The notes below the pieces were generated by a model. It made no database searches, had not been told where the DNA came from, and worked only from the letters and a program-made list of their open reading frames with translations. From Seminavis robusta (taxonomy: Eukaryota; Bacillariophyta; Bacillariophyceae; Naviculales; Naviculaceae), in NCBI GenBank assembly GCA_903772945.1, contig CAICTM010001880.1:1-21195 (forward strand): 21,195 nt of DNA, given 5' to 3'. Both the position numbers and the translations under genes were made by a program. Positions 1-9,388 of this stretch are shown one piece after another. Numbering within the stretch: the stretch's first letter is position 1; each line of letters starts with the position of its first letter.

Positions 1-11
1 CTACTTGGTGC

Positions 12-34
12 TTCGAACTGCTCCGCAGTCCGAA
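12..34 (-). repeat. RNA hairpin downstream of the Gag-like stop (distal)
   Basis: Positions 12-21 and 25-34 are inverted repeats around a 3-nt loop. Read as minus-strand RNA, the ten pairs include one G-U wobble and nine Watson-Crick pairs; read as plus-strand RNA the same position is an A-C mismatch. This fits a structure selected in the minus-strand transcript, the strand that carries the Gag-like ORF. Role unknown. Confidence 0.5.
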
Positions 35-85
35 TCAGGGGAGGGTGTCACGCGACTTACAGTCTGTCAGTCAACCGGTAGCCAC

Positions 86-108
86 AGAGGATCGATTAGC
101 GATCCTCT
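86..108 (-). repeat. RNA hairpin downstream of the Gag-like stop (proximal)
   Basis: Perfect 9-bp inverted repeat (AGAGGATCG at 86-94, its complement at 100-108) with a 5-nt loop. On the minus strand it starts about 40 nt after the double stop TAG TAA at 145-150. It could act in 3'-end formation, gag/pol coupling or packaging if the ORF belongs to a retrotransposon. The sequence alone cannot separate these. Confidence 0.5.
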
Positions 109-147
109 CACTCTTTTCATTCCTAGTTCTTTGTTACATACAAGTTA

Positions 148-3100
148 CTAGTCGTAGAGTCCTCCGACACGTGCTCGGCCTGTCGACGAGAGTTTGACAT
201 CAGGGCCGATAGGCGTGAATGGAGCTACTGACTGGGCTTTGTGGAACTTGCCCTCCTTGTAAATACCAACGGCAGGAGTGCGGAAGACGAAGTCCAGGGC
301 CTCTGCCAACTCTATGGCAGTAGAGCGTCCGGTTACAGACTTGGAGACTTGATCCATCGGAGTGTATGTGATTCGTTGGCTTTGCTGAAGCTTCTTGAAA
401 ACCGGGGCCCAGAGGGTATCGCGGAAGGGACCGTTTCGGACTCCATGGAGGAATCCGTCACGAATCGCGTTGGAATACACTGGATGTTCGGTGCACTGTT
501 GGAGCTTCAAGGCATTCCGCTCAACTCGTGCAAGGTATCGACTTGGGAGTTCACAAGGACCTTGGACAGTGTGGTAAACTTCTTTGAACCAAGCGTCAAC
601 GTGGGCTGGGGACGCAGGAATCAACTCGTCAAAGATAGCGGTAAGTAACTCCGGACCTTGACCACGCAGAGCAGGACGGCGCTCAAGCAGTCCTTGAAGT
701 CCAGAGTGCCCTTGGTTTCCATTGATCAGATGAGTCGCGAAGGCTTGGCTGATGTGAATGGCGATATTGCTCGTCGTGTCGGTTTCGGTGCACTCACTGA
801 TACAGATTGTCTGGACAATGTCATCGATGATTGACTCGTAGGACCACCCAGGGCCGTTGATGACGTTGCGGGTCTTGGTTTCCCAATCCCACATCTTGGC
901 TGGAGATGCCTCTGTAGGGAGAGGGCAAGTCTCGAGGTTTCCACGAAGTGTTGCTTTCTGCTGAAGAACATTGCTCTCGTGCTGCATGACCTGCAGGCGG
1001 ACAAGTGCATTGCCTGTATCGCCAGCAGCGATCGAACTGACATCCACGCTGGGCCCACTTGGAGTGGCGACAGAACCAACGTGGGTGAAGTCGTTGGTGT
1101 GGCCGTGTACCAATTCCGTGACGTGGCTGATGGGAGACAATCGCACCGAAGCTGGTGGTGGTGGAAGCTTGATGGGAGGTGCCGGTGCTGGTGCTGGAGC
1201 GGGTGGCAAAGCTTCGTACAGACTTGGGAGAATCGTTGACTGATCACGTAGGAATCGGAAGTAATCGTCGCAAAGGAGGAACTGATGAGGAATCCGACTG
1301 TAGGTGCCCACTGGGCAGCGGTCCATGGATCGAAGGCGTGCCAAGGCGGAGTGGATGGAGGGAAAACCGGAAGACTGCGGAGATGGGCAGACGGCAGATA
1401 CAGCCCAGGCCTTGCCAGGTAGCTCCACAACGAATTGGACTCCGAGTCCGGTATTGTGGTCCCATCCGTCGACGGGAAAAGCGAGAGCTTTGGAGGAAGT
1501 TTGCCCGACCTCGTTGCGCAAACCGACAAGTCCACAGAGGAATGGGTGGGAAACTGACACCATCTCGAAACGGGAACGACCGGTGGACGTTGGAACGTGG
1601 GCCCCAACGGGGACCTCCAGGTTGAACAGTTCCCAGAGCTCGCCTTCGTGGTGAATCAGACGACCCTGATAGGCCAAGAAGTCGAGGTACTTCGCAGCCT
1701 CGGAGGGAACCGAGGAGTTGGGAACTCGACTTCGGTTGAGTATACCATAACACACGTGACCAGGAATGACCACTTTGGTGGGGCCAAAGGGATACGCTTC
1801 TCGAATCACGGTGAATGGAGTTGTTGGCGGCTGTGGCATGGAGCTGGCGGCCAAACTGGAAGGAATGTGATGTTTGTGCACCAGAACACAGTGTATCATA
1901 TCCGGAAGGATGCGGGCTTCAGGGAGAAGTTCGTCTGGGTACCGTTTCAATCCGGCACCCTGAACGACAGTGCAGCCGCCAGAGAAGACAATGCGGCCGC
2001 CGAGGCTGGAGATCAAAACATTCCCGTACGGAACGGGGTCCTCTTGCGGGAGATCATGGGGCTTGGGGATGCCAGTGGAGTCGTCGGACCCACTGGGACT
2101 GGGGGTAAACCGGGGATTCGTGGGCTTTGAGAAGCCGGAAACGGAATTCGTGGGCTTTGAGAAGCCGGAAACGGAACCACCAGGGCCGGAAGCAGAACCA
2201 CCAGGGCCACCAGGGCCGGAAACGGAACCACCAGGGCTGGAAGCGGATCCACCTGGGCCGGAAACAGAGCCACCAGGGCCGGAAACAGAACCACCGGGGC
2301 CGGAAGATGAGCCACCAGGGCCGGAAGCGGAACCATCAGGACCGCCAGGGCCGGAGGAGGAACCACCAGCGGGACCACGGTAGCCCAAATGGCCACGAAT
2401 GGGGGCTGGAGCTGGGGTCCTGAAGACGAGGCGATGGGAGGGAGGAGTCAGTTGCTCAAGCTCGAGCTGGCGGACCAGCTCGAGCCGCCTGGCTTCAATG
2501 CTGTCAAACGGTTCGTGCTTGGGGATGGAACCAGTGCCGTTGGTGGCCTCCAGTTCCAGCTCGAGCGCTCTGATCTTGGCTGACATGGCGAGTCGCTGGG
2601 CTTCAATACTGGCAGCAACGGTGGGAACCAAGCTGGTGTTGGTGTTGGGCACGCGTGCGGTGGGAGGCTGCAGGCGCGCATCGTGGAAACCCGGCTCGCG
2701 TGCACTGGAGAACTGTAGGCGCGCACCGTGGAAACTCTCAGAACGCGGAGGGAGCTGATGCTCCTGTCGATCTGGTGCTGGAGTTGGTGGGCTGCCGGAC
2801 AAGAGAGCTTGTGCCAAGGCATGGATGTCTGCTGGGCTACCCACCATGAGACTGGCCAGCCTGTTGGCTAGTGTGCTGGGAGTGTAGTCAGTGGGAGTTG
2901 TCAGTGGAGCTGGAGAGCTAGACTGGACTGTGTGGGGGCCTTCTAGAAGGGACCCTGGATTGGGTTGCTGTTGGAGCTGGTGGACACCCTGGAGTGGGCT
3001 GCTGTTGGTGGCCAAGCTAGGAGCTGATGGGAGTGTAGCTGAGCCTTTGGTGGAGTGGTGGAGCTTGGTGGGCTCTGTGGGAGTCAGTGGGTTGGCTGGG

Positions 3101-3610
3101 GCCAGATGGCCACTGCGTGGCGGCAACATTGCTGTTGTTGCCATTGGAGATGAAGTCGTTGAGACTTGGAGGTGGCAGAGGCCTCGTGAGGAGGTCTGCG
3201 ATCTGCTGTGGGTTGGGGTCGCGTGGGTGTTGCCATGACCAAGCTGGGAAACGGTCGCCAGCCGTGCCGGCAACAGGAGCGCCATGGTCTCGAGTTTCGA
3301 AATTTTGTTGTTGTTGATCGAAGACGGCGAAAGGCTGCTGCTGTTGTTGGTAGCTGTTTGCAGGAGCAGGAGCAACAGGAGTAGTCGCTGTTGCTGTTGC
3401 GATAGCCATCGACGCCTGCAGTCGGCCGTCGGCAGCAAGAGCGCCATGGTCGGCGTTGTTGATGCCGTTGTTGTTGTTTGCCGAAAAGGGATCGAAGTCA
3501 AAGGCATCGAACGGGTTGACCGGTGCTGGTCTGTAGCCGAGTGCATCGTCGTTGTGCTCGAATAGGAGGAGGTCTCCAGTGGTAGCGCTATCCGGAGTCG
3601 GGATCTTCAT
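148..3610 (-). CDS. Gag-like protein of a probable LTR retrotransposon (frame-shifted near its N-terminus)
   Basis: A long ORF runs from an ATG at 3546 to TAG at 148 (1132 codons). Its first ~140 codons (poly-Leu, Ser/Thr-rich) look like a shadow frame. The natural N-terminus is in the overlapping frame: ATG at 3608-3610, reading MKIPTPDSATTG, then FDAFDFDPF and Asn/Gln-rich sequence, open until TAG at 3017-3019. Joining them needs a +1 shift between about 3120 and 3020. In the long frame, residues ~200-350 are Pro/Ser-rich with a charged helix, ~391-477 are Gly-Pro-Gly repeats plus two copies of SVSGFSKPTN, ~480-780 are an unrecognised globular region, and ~885-1110 are helical and Gag-like, with WFKEVYHTVQG and LPSRYLARVERNALKLQQC. 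No CCHC knuckle, protease, integrase or reverse transcriptase is visible. Pol would lie beyond position 1. A cellular repeat-rich protein is the alternative. Coding is well supported; the Gag assignment is moderate. Confidence 0.6.
2117..2376 (-). repeat. Tandem repeat encoding collagen-like Gly-Pro-Gly tract
   Basis: Degenerate 18-27 bp units on the minus strand encode repeated GPGGS-type peptides. They are followed by two identical 30-bp units (2117-2146 and 2147-2176) encoding SVSGFSKPTN twice. The whole tract stays in the long frame of the Gag-like ORF. Such tracts change copy number easily. Confidence 0.9.
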
Positions 3611-3654
3611 CGTGACAGATTTGGCGAGCGTGGACCTGCTGCCGATCGTTCGAT

Positions 3655-3676
3655 CTCCGGTTCTAGCCAACCGGAG
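3655..3676. repeat. 8-bp perfect hairpin upstream of the Gag-like ATG
   Basis: CTCCGGTT (3655-3662) and AACCGGAG (3669-3676) flank a 6-nt loop. It lies about 45 nt upstream, on the minus strand, of the preferred ATG at 3610. This would be the 5' leader of the retroelement transcript, where primer-binding and packaging signals usually sit. No clear tRNA primer-binding site was identified. Confidence 0.45.
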
Positions 3677-3835
3677 GAAGCGCCACTGGTAGCTAACGAT
3701 ACCCCTGTCGATGCTCTTGCAGTTGCTGTTGTTGTTGGTGAGGAATGATTGGTTTATCTAGAGTAGTTGGGCTCAATGACCTATTAAGCAAGAAGCGCCA
3801 TTGTGTATCAGTTTTAAAGAGTGAGTCTATTTTGA

Positions 3836-4162
3836 ATGGCGGTGAGCCACCCTAGCTATAAGCCTGCAGGCTGTCTATGTATCGATCCGAACGCTAACAA
3901 CATGTCGAAGGATATTGTCATCAAACTAGTCTGTGCGGTTGTGGCGAAAGCTAAGGAGCTTTGTGATGGTGAGCGAAAGCGCATGGAGCGCATGACGAGC
4001 GAAAATGTGGAGGATGGCATTCACATCGAGTTGTCTCGCCCCTACAAAGCTATGCTCTATGTGGCATATTCGCTAATCACTTGGTCCCAAAAGGCATCGT
4101 TCACCGGAGATTTGACAAAAGACGGGGACAAGAAAACCACATTTTCTCACTTGTGTAATTGA
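3836..4162 (+). CDS. Hypothetical protein, 108 aa
   Basis: Begins with ATG and ends with TGA. No family recognised. The middle (KDIVIKLVCAVVAKAKELCD, then KRMERM) looks amphipathic-helical and the composition is protein-like rather than low-complexity. No signal peptide, membrane segment or metal-binding motif. It lies immediately beyond the retroelement's 5' side, on the opposite strand, in gene-poor DNA. It may be a fragment of a degraded gene or a chance ORF. Low confidence. Confidence 0.3.
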   Translation: MAVSHPSYKPAGCLCIDPNANNMSKDIVIKLVCAVVAKAKELCDGERKRMERMTSENVEDGIHIELSRPYKAMLYVAYSLITWSQKASFTGDLTKDGDKKTTFSHLCN

Positions 4163-4600
4163 AATCAGGGGCAGGAAGCTCGCATACTTGCAGCGGGTTG
4201 AAACGTCTTGAGTTTTGGCTACGAGATCCAACGTCGATGACTCGACTCTGTAGGTAAGGTGATAGCTGCTGATGACAGGAGATTTGATCTTCTTGAAGTA
4301 GACCGCAAAAAAGATATCTAGGGATTTACCAGTCGTGATATGTGTGCCGTTGGCTCCCATGGTCTGGTACCTGAATGGTCGGCTACGTATATTCTCAGCA
4401 GTAGTGTTGTGTTTGCTCTGCCATGACTTAGAAGATGACACATAGTAGCCGACATGCACAGCATCAAGTGACGATTCGATTCGTGATGGGGTGGACCAAC
4501 ATCGATTCGATTGACGCGCCTGCCGACTCCTCCTGCCAGATTTTGTTGTATCAGGCTTGGCGCCAATTGCATCTACTACGGATTCGGATTGAATTGACCG

Positions 4601-4805
4601 CAAGCCCTCCTCTCAAAAATTTGAGGGCTCTCTCAAAAATTCGACCAGCACTGTAGAACTCTGGTACAGTTTGTACAGAGTGACAAATCCGAACTGTTTG
4701 CAATGGGCTCGTTTTTTTGAGGTACCTTGCTCTTTAAGTAAAACCACCTCAAATTTTTGAGTCAGCCCTCAAATTCCTGAGCCACGTTGGGTTGAGAGGG
4801 GCTTG
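4601..4805. repeat. MITE-like inverted-repeat element
   Basis: Positions 4612-4644 and 4749-4781 are inverted repeats with 28 of 33 bases matching. Outside them, 4601-4616 and 4792-4805 also match in inverse orientation with a one-base gap, so a ~205-bp stretch can fold into a long stem around ~100 bp of unique sequence. There is no ORF inside. Size and terminal inverted repeats fit a miniature inverted-repeat transposable element. No target-site duplication could be defined. The inner arms are built from the near-palindrome TCAAAAATTTGAG. Confidence 0.6.
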
Positions 4806-5046
4806 GATTCTGTCACTAACAAATAACACGGAGGAAAGTCGGCCCGCCTCACTCTGAGTTTTGAATGGCTATTTAAATATTTCAATGACATTTACTAGTC
4901 TCATCCCTAACAAAGAGGGGAGTATATCAGCGCTCCAGTACTGGTATCCTCCAATCTTTCATCATTATTTCGGAATAATGATACTCACTCGTCTACATGT
5001 ACTAGTATCTTTACTCTCAATCTATCAAGATGATGCTTCCTCCTCT

Positions 5047-5083
5047 TCTTTACAGCGGCTACTCCTCTTTACAGCGGCTACTA
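5047..5083 (+). repeat. 19-bp tandem duplication
   Basis: TCTTTACAGCGGCTACTCC at 5047-5065 is followed directly by a second near-identical copy ending near 5083. It is a simple local duplication in noncoding DNA. Confidence 0.7.
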
Positions 5084-5833
5084 CTCACCACCATGACAGG
5101 CTCCTCTTCTTTGGCTAGTGGCAGCGGCAGCCGTTCGACGATCGGTCCATGAGATAGGAGCTTCCCTTCCGTTCTGCGACGGATCGATCGACTTCCAATG
5201 GCTTCGTTCCTCTTCCACGGAGCGACCATGACACGGAACGATCGATCGAAGCGACCATGACGCCTTCACCAATAATGCAACGACATGCAACAACAAGCGA
5301 CTACTAGTACAACAAGCGACGCCTCGACCATGGCCCGATGAAGGGTAGTCGATTCGGTCTTCCACACGGCCACACGGCGACTCCAGCGAAATCTTCCGTT
5401 CTTCTTCCATTCGACGGATCGCTGCTTACTTCTTATCGCTTCAGTGGAATTCCGCTTCAGCATGGCAATGAGAGCCCCTCGATCCGTTTGTCCTTCGAGG
5501 TTTCAGCTGATTGCTGATATTTGCTGTCGCGCTAACAAAATGTCGTCCGTTTTGTATCCAGTTCAAGCAGAGACTCGGGGATATCTATGTGGATGCATGT
5601 GCAGAGTTGGATCCACTTTGGTGATGATGTTGCATTTGGCTCTGGTCGACTCCATTGCTATTGATGGGGGTGGAGCTACATTTTCAAATGGTTTGCCTCG
5701 ATCCACTGCAGTGTTCACATCTAAACTTCACTCCACAAACTCGAAAGATGTCATGCTGCTTACTATAGAATTTTCAGGACTAACATTGCTACCGTGCTTT
5801 ATCTAGATACGGACCGCGAACCCAATGCGAGCG

Positions 5834-5855
5834 AGCCCTCAAATTCCTGAGCCAC
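5834..5855 (+). repeat. Dispersed 22-bp repeat matching the arm of the MITE-like element
   Basis: These 22 bases are identical to 4764-4785, which lies mostly in the right arm of the inverted-repeat element. Flanks on both sides differ. This is either a remnant end of a second, degraded copy or a shared short motif. Confidence 0.65.
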
Positions 5856-5889
5856 CCATTTTAAAATTGAACTCGAATCCGTACTAGTA

Positions 5890-5909
5890 GTATTTTAAAT
5901 TTAAAATAC
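5890..5909. repeat. Perfect 20-bp AT-rich palindrome
   Basis: GTATTTTAAATTTAAAATAC equals its own reverse complement. No gene lies within several hundred bases, so a role in a specific promoter cannot be assigned. Confidence 0.85.
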
Positions 5910-7021
5910 AAGACTCCGATACTCGTTGGGCGCGGGAGAGGGCCGGTGGGGGTTGGATTAAACTGATGTTAATTCTTTGAAAAATTGGAATAATCTTGGG
6001 ACAAATACTATGGGAAAGTGGCGCTCCAGCATAAGGATTTTGAATCAAAGAAGAGCCACGGGCCACGGGATGGCAGCCAGCCAAGAAGCTCTTCGATGAA
6101 GATGAGGGCAGAAACGCCGTTGCTCAAGCCCTCGTACAAGCTTTGTAAAAGTTGGACGCGCAAGGAATGCTTCAAGCTGGATTTTGGGGAACTGCATGGG
6201 GATTAGGATGTGAAAATGCAGCTGCCTTGCCCGAGTGTGTTTTGGTTTCAATGCAGCTGTGCACTGGTCCCGCCAGAAGCTGCTTCCCTTTTGCTCTCCT
6301 GCAGACGACGAATCTTCCTCTTCGTCGATCGCGTTTCTGGTTTTCAGAAGCAACATTTCATTTCAGATTGCGCCATGTGGGTGTGGAGCGATGGTTGAAG
6401 AGTTGAAGAAGATGCCAAAAAGCTGGATTGAATGATTCAATTATTTTCATTCGGATCTGATCGATCGATCGATTGAAGTTCATCTTGTACCGCACCGGTA
6501 CTACTCGTACCGGTACCGATACCGTACTGGTACCGTACGGTAGGGGAGGGTCTGATACGTACAAAGACGAGGATACGTACGATCAATCAGTGGGTCTCTT
6601 CTCACGGAGGATTGAAATCTGCGGGAGACAAATAGTCCTTGCACTGTCAAGAAACTCAGTGGATGTGGATATTCTGACTCCAGTGGCTAAAAACCCGTCT
6701 TCATCCTTGTACATGTACAGTGTGCAGCTTTGGGCTTCCTCCTGCCCATGACAAAAACAATGCTGAAAGCATTGCCAACTTGTGATTGATGTCAGTGAGT
6801 GTGCCAAGCATGTATTCCTCTGTGGATGGCCGAGGATTGGCACTTTGCGCCCGGTACAGCACCAGTACTGCTGGTACCAGCGAAGCTATGTGGATTCCTG
6901 ACCCGTTCATTACTGCTTTGGTGCCATGGTGACGAAATCGTTACGTAACTTTTGATAGATTCTCTAAAGGTTATGAAGCTAGAAAAAAGGGTTTTGTTGT
7001 GTCGAAGTGGAGAGGCAGATG
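5910..7021. other. Intergenic, repeat-rich
   Basis: Short overlapping ORFs on both strands (for example 6045-6356 minus and 6152-6406 plus) show no recognisable domain and are not called. The interval contains the GATC and GTACCG simple-sequence block and the 3' flank of the minus-strand gene ending at 7022. Confidence 0.6.
6454..6542. repeat. GATC and GTACCG simple-sequence cluster
   Basis: A run of overlapping GATC (6454-6475) is followed by about ten interleaved GTACC/CGGTAC units (6486-6542). The second block is the densest occurrence here of the ACCGGT-centred motif found in other intergenic regions. It can form alternative hairpins. Confidence 0.75.
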
Positions 7022-7609
7022 CTATTGGATCCTTTCGACTTTCCAAAGCAGCTCCCTGAATAATGTGATAGAATTGAATGTAAGCGGATGAACTAACTCT
7101 CCTGATGGAAGCGCCTTGAATTGGTCATCTTCCGTTGCTTTCCTCCAGTCGGAACCATCAGCCACAAACTCCATGTCGTTCCTTCTCGCCTCGCGAGGAA
7201 AGTCCTCCCAGCTTATCCACAAGGCCTTTCTTTGCTCTGGATCCAATTCACGGTGGGGTGGTATTTCATGTACCAACACTTTTGAATGGAACTTCACCTT
7301 CCTCGCCTTTTCCGACTTTATTTGTTCCTCCTTTGGAACAATTTGATGTGGAAGGAGCAGCGACTCATGTATTGGGTTGAATAGATCAAGTGGAGACAGA
7401 AGAAGGTCTTTCATTGGATTGTGCCCAGTCACGGGCAGGAGTTCTTCTTCGTTGTGATGACGATGAAGGGAGATCCTAGACGACCGTCGAAACGCATGGT
7501 GGTCGCGATTGGGTCTACCATTTTCTCTTCGACCGTGGCGGTGATGGTGTTGGTGGAGTGGGTGGACTTCGTAGTCCCCATTGGCTTGTAATAGGCATTC
7601 AAGAATCAT
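7022..7609 (-). CDS. Small protein with V-x-F ... W-x5-DF motif, diatom-type, unknown function
   Basis: 195 codons from ATG at 7607-7609, the first in-frame ATG after an upstream TAA, to TAG at 7022. The N-terminal third is His/Arg-rich (HQHHHRHGRR), likely disordered. Residues ~105-150 read KVKFHSKVLVHEIPPHREL followed by LWISWEDF. I know this arrangement (hydrophobic VxF strand, VxxIP, then W and DF) from many short predicted proteins in diatom genomes, where function is unknown. No signal peptide, membrane segment or catalytic motif. Shadow ORFs on the other strand are shorter. Being a real gene is fairly likely; function is not inferable. Confidence 0.65.
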   Translation of the reverse strand: MILECLLQANGDYEVHPLHQHHHRHGRRENGRPNRDHHAFRRSSRISLHRHHNEEELLPVTGHNPMKDLLLSPLDLFNPIHESLLLPHQIVPKEEQIKSEKARKVKFHSKVLVHEIPPHRELDPEQRKALWISWEDFPREARRNDMEFVADGSDWRKATEDDQFKALPSGELVHPLTFNSITLFRELLWKVERIQ

Positions 7610-9388
7610 GATGGTTTGATATTATGCTTGTGTTCTATTTTATGATAGGTAAGGGCGTCTACCGTTTGTCGATTGATTGGCTCGGGGTGTGGGTAGCTTC
7701 GGAGTTTCGAAAAGCAGTTGAAAAAGTGAGGGTTTCGGCTTTACAGCGTGTGATCCTGTTCGTTCCAAAACTGAGTGACAAATCATTCGTGCGATTCAAG
7801 AATTTATCTCAGGAATTACAAAGTCCCAGGAGGGATCAAAAAAGTTCGATCAACTCAGTGACACTTTTTGAAACTCGACCTCTGTTGTGCCTTGAGACTC
7901 CATGATTGTCCACATGCCTGCATGTGCTACAGCGTACAGCCTGTGCTCCAGTTGCACCGGCACATGGTGCCCAGGTGCTCTGCTGCATACTACCGGTAGC
8001 TACCTGTCCCACGCATTCTGCCTCATACATGTTCCGCACCGGTACCCAGCTTTTTTGCCGGGTGTCTTGGAAAGAGAACAAGACAATCAGAACCAACGCC
8101 CACAACTGCACTTCATTCCCAGCTTATAATTTGCTCCAGGCACTCTTTGCTGGATTCGTATGGGCATATAAACTCACGGGCCTCTTTTGTAGCTTCTGAT
8201 CCGAGAAAAGCTGAGCGTCATGGTACAGTAGAATGATCCAAAAGGATGGGAATGAACCGTAACAGGCTGAGCAAATAAGTAGCTAGTAGATCTAGGCTAG
8301 AACCGGCAAATGAAGTAAACTGGTGTGCATTTGCACTTGTCCAACGGAAAGGAACATTTTGTGTTTCGCTGACAGGAAGCTTGGCGTTTCACGGAATGCT
8401 TTGATAACGTCCAGAATAGCAAAGGCTCTGCGAGTATCCCGGTTCTACCGGTATCTCCATCTGCTGGAAAAGAAGCAGCTTGCTTCATCCACTGGTAGAA
8501 TCAACGTGAAGTCCACACTCGTGGAGAAAAGAAATCCAGAATCTTTGCACTTCTGATCTTAATTTCCATCTTTCTCAAGGTGGCTTTTGCGTTACTGGAG
8601 GGGATCGACCTCGAGAGTGGCTAGAGTCACGCTTTACTAGAGGATAGTCAACTATCAATCCAATGCTTTTGGATCTTTCTGCATTTGATAGATAGATCAT
8701 ACGGTACCGCTCCCCTACCCTTATCGTACAATGCATCAGCCTCAGGGAGAACTCAATCCAGAATGATTCTGATCGAACAAGCCATCCTATCATGGAAATC
8801 AAGGTTGATTTTTGGCTAACGGTACAACCAAGCTGGGATAAGCAACTCGATGTTTCTGGAGCTGCGAGTAAGTAAGTCAAGCCTGAACCAGGTCTACCTG
8901 TGGCTGTTCTAGCAGCCGTACCAGCACCGGCAGCAGGCGCCATCTCGTTCACCTTTTCTCATCTCGCGGTTGTCTTCCGGAAAGCGGATTGGGCAGCTCT
9001 GTTGGGTTTTATTGATTGGTTGAAGATTCGATTCGAGTCGATTCGAATTGAATGATGAATCGAATCATTCGATTTAATGGCGGATGATCAAACGAATCGA
9101 ATCAAATCATGACATTCGAGTCGAGTCCAACAAGACTAAATTTAACCTCTTCCTTATTCAAAGTTTTGCCGGCACAGCATTGGGGGAACAGCCCTTTAAG
9201 GCTTCTGCTAGGCCGGCGATTTTGATCGTTGAGCCATGCGTGCATCGCATTTCCGTGGCCTGTGCTTCTTCTTTCTCTTCCGGTCTTATCTTTCACTGAT
9301 CACCACAAGAGCCCAGCCACAGCCTTCTTCCCTTCCGTGTGTACATTACTAGCTAGCTAGTACTTATCATAGTTTTGTATTCCCCACC
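7610..9388. other. Long intergenic interval, no convincing gene
   Basis: About 1.8 kb. ORFs of up to 125 codons (8575-8952, minus) are present but have shadow-like composition and run through ACCGGT-type repeats. Noted contents: ACCGGT motifs near 7991, 8040 and 8450, and a TTCGA-rich block at 9025-9127. The last ~90 bp before the next ATG are the likely 5' UTR of the DUF4116 gene. No TATA box is obvious. Confidence 0.6.
9025..9127. repeat. TTCGA / TCGAATC motif cluster
   Basis: Roughly ten copies of ATTCGA or its complement occur in ~100 bp, several arranged as inverted pairs, for example AATCGAA and TTCGATT around a 3-nt loop near 9056-9074. It lies about 260-360 bp upstream of the DUF4116 start codon. 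Similar words recur near 4478-4513, 14466 and 16504. Confidence 0.6.

Larger units (their letters stand above)
4806..5889. other. Gene-poor interval without a convincing gene
   Basis: About 1.1 kb. ORFs present are short and overlap on both strands, including one of 120 codons on the plus strand at 5444-5806, without recognisable domains. It holds a short tandem duplication near 5047, scattered ATCGATCG runs around 5180-5250, and a second copy of a 22-bp repeat at 5834. Confidence 0.6.

Noticed and set aside
1..147. Possible tRNA or tRNA-like structure (GTTCGAA on the minus strand)
   Set aside because: No 7-bp acceptor stem or correctly spaced D, anticodon and T arms; the bases form two separate hairpins instead.
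241..648. 135-codon plus-strand ORF
   Set aside because: Antisense shadow of the best-preserved part of the Gag-like gene.
726..1607. 293-codon minus-strand ORF
   Set aside because: Lies wholly inside the Gag-like gene in another frame, with Ser/Pro/Arg-rich shadow composition.
3320..3546. N-terminal poly-Leu part of the long Gag-like frame
   Set aside because: The Leu run is the out-of-frame reading of Gln codons that form a natural poly-Gln in the overlapping frame.
4073..4603. 176-codon minus-strand ORF
   Set aside because: Starts with a non-ATG codon, overlaps the 3836-4162 ORF and the inverted-repeat element, with no recognisable domain.
5444..5806. 120-codon plus-strand ORF
   Set aside because: Cys/Met/Leu-rich with no recognisable domain or supporting context, so left within the noncoding interval.
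8575..8952. 125-codon minus-strand ORF
   Set aside because: Runs through ACCGGT-type repeats with mixed composition and no motif.
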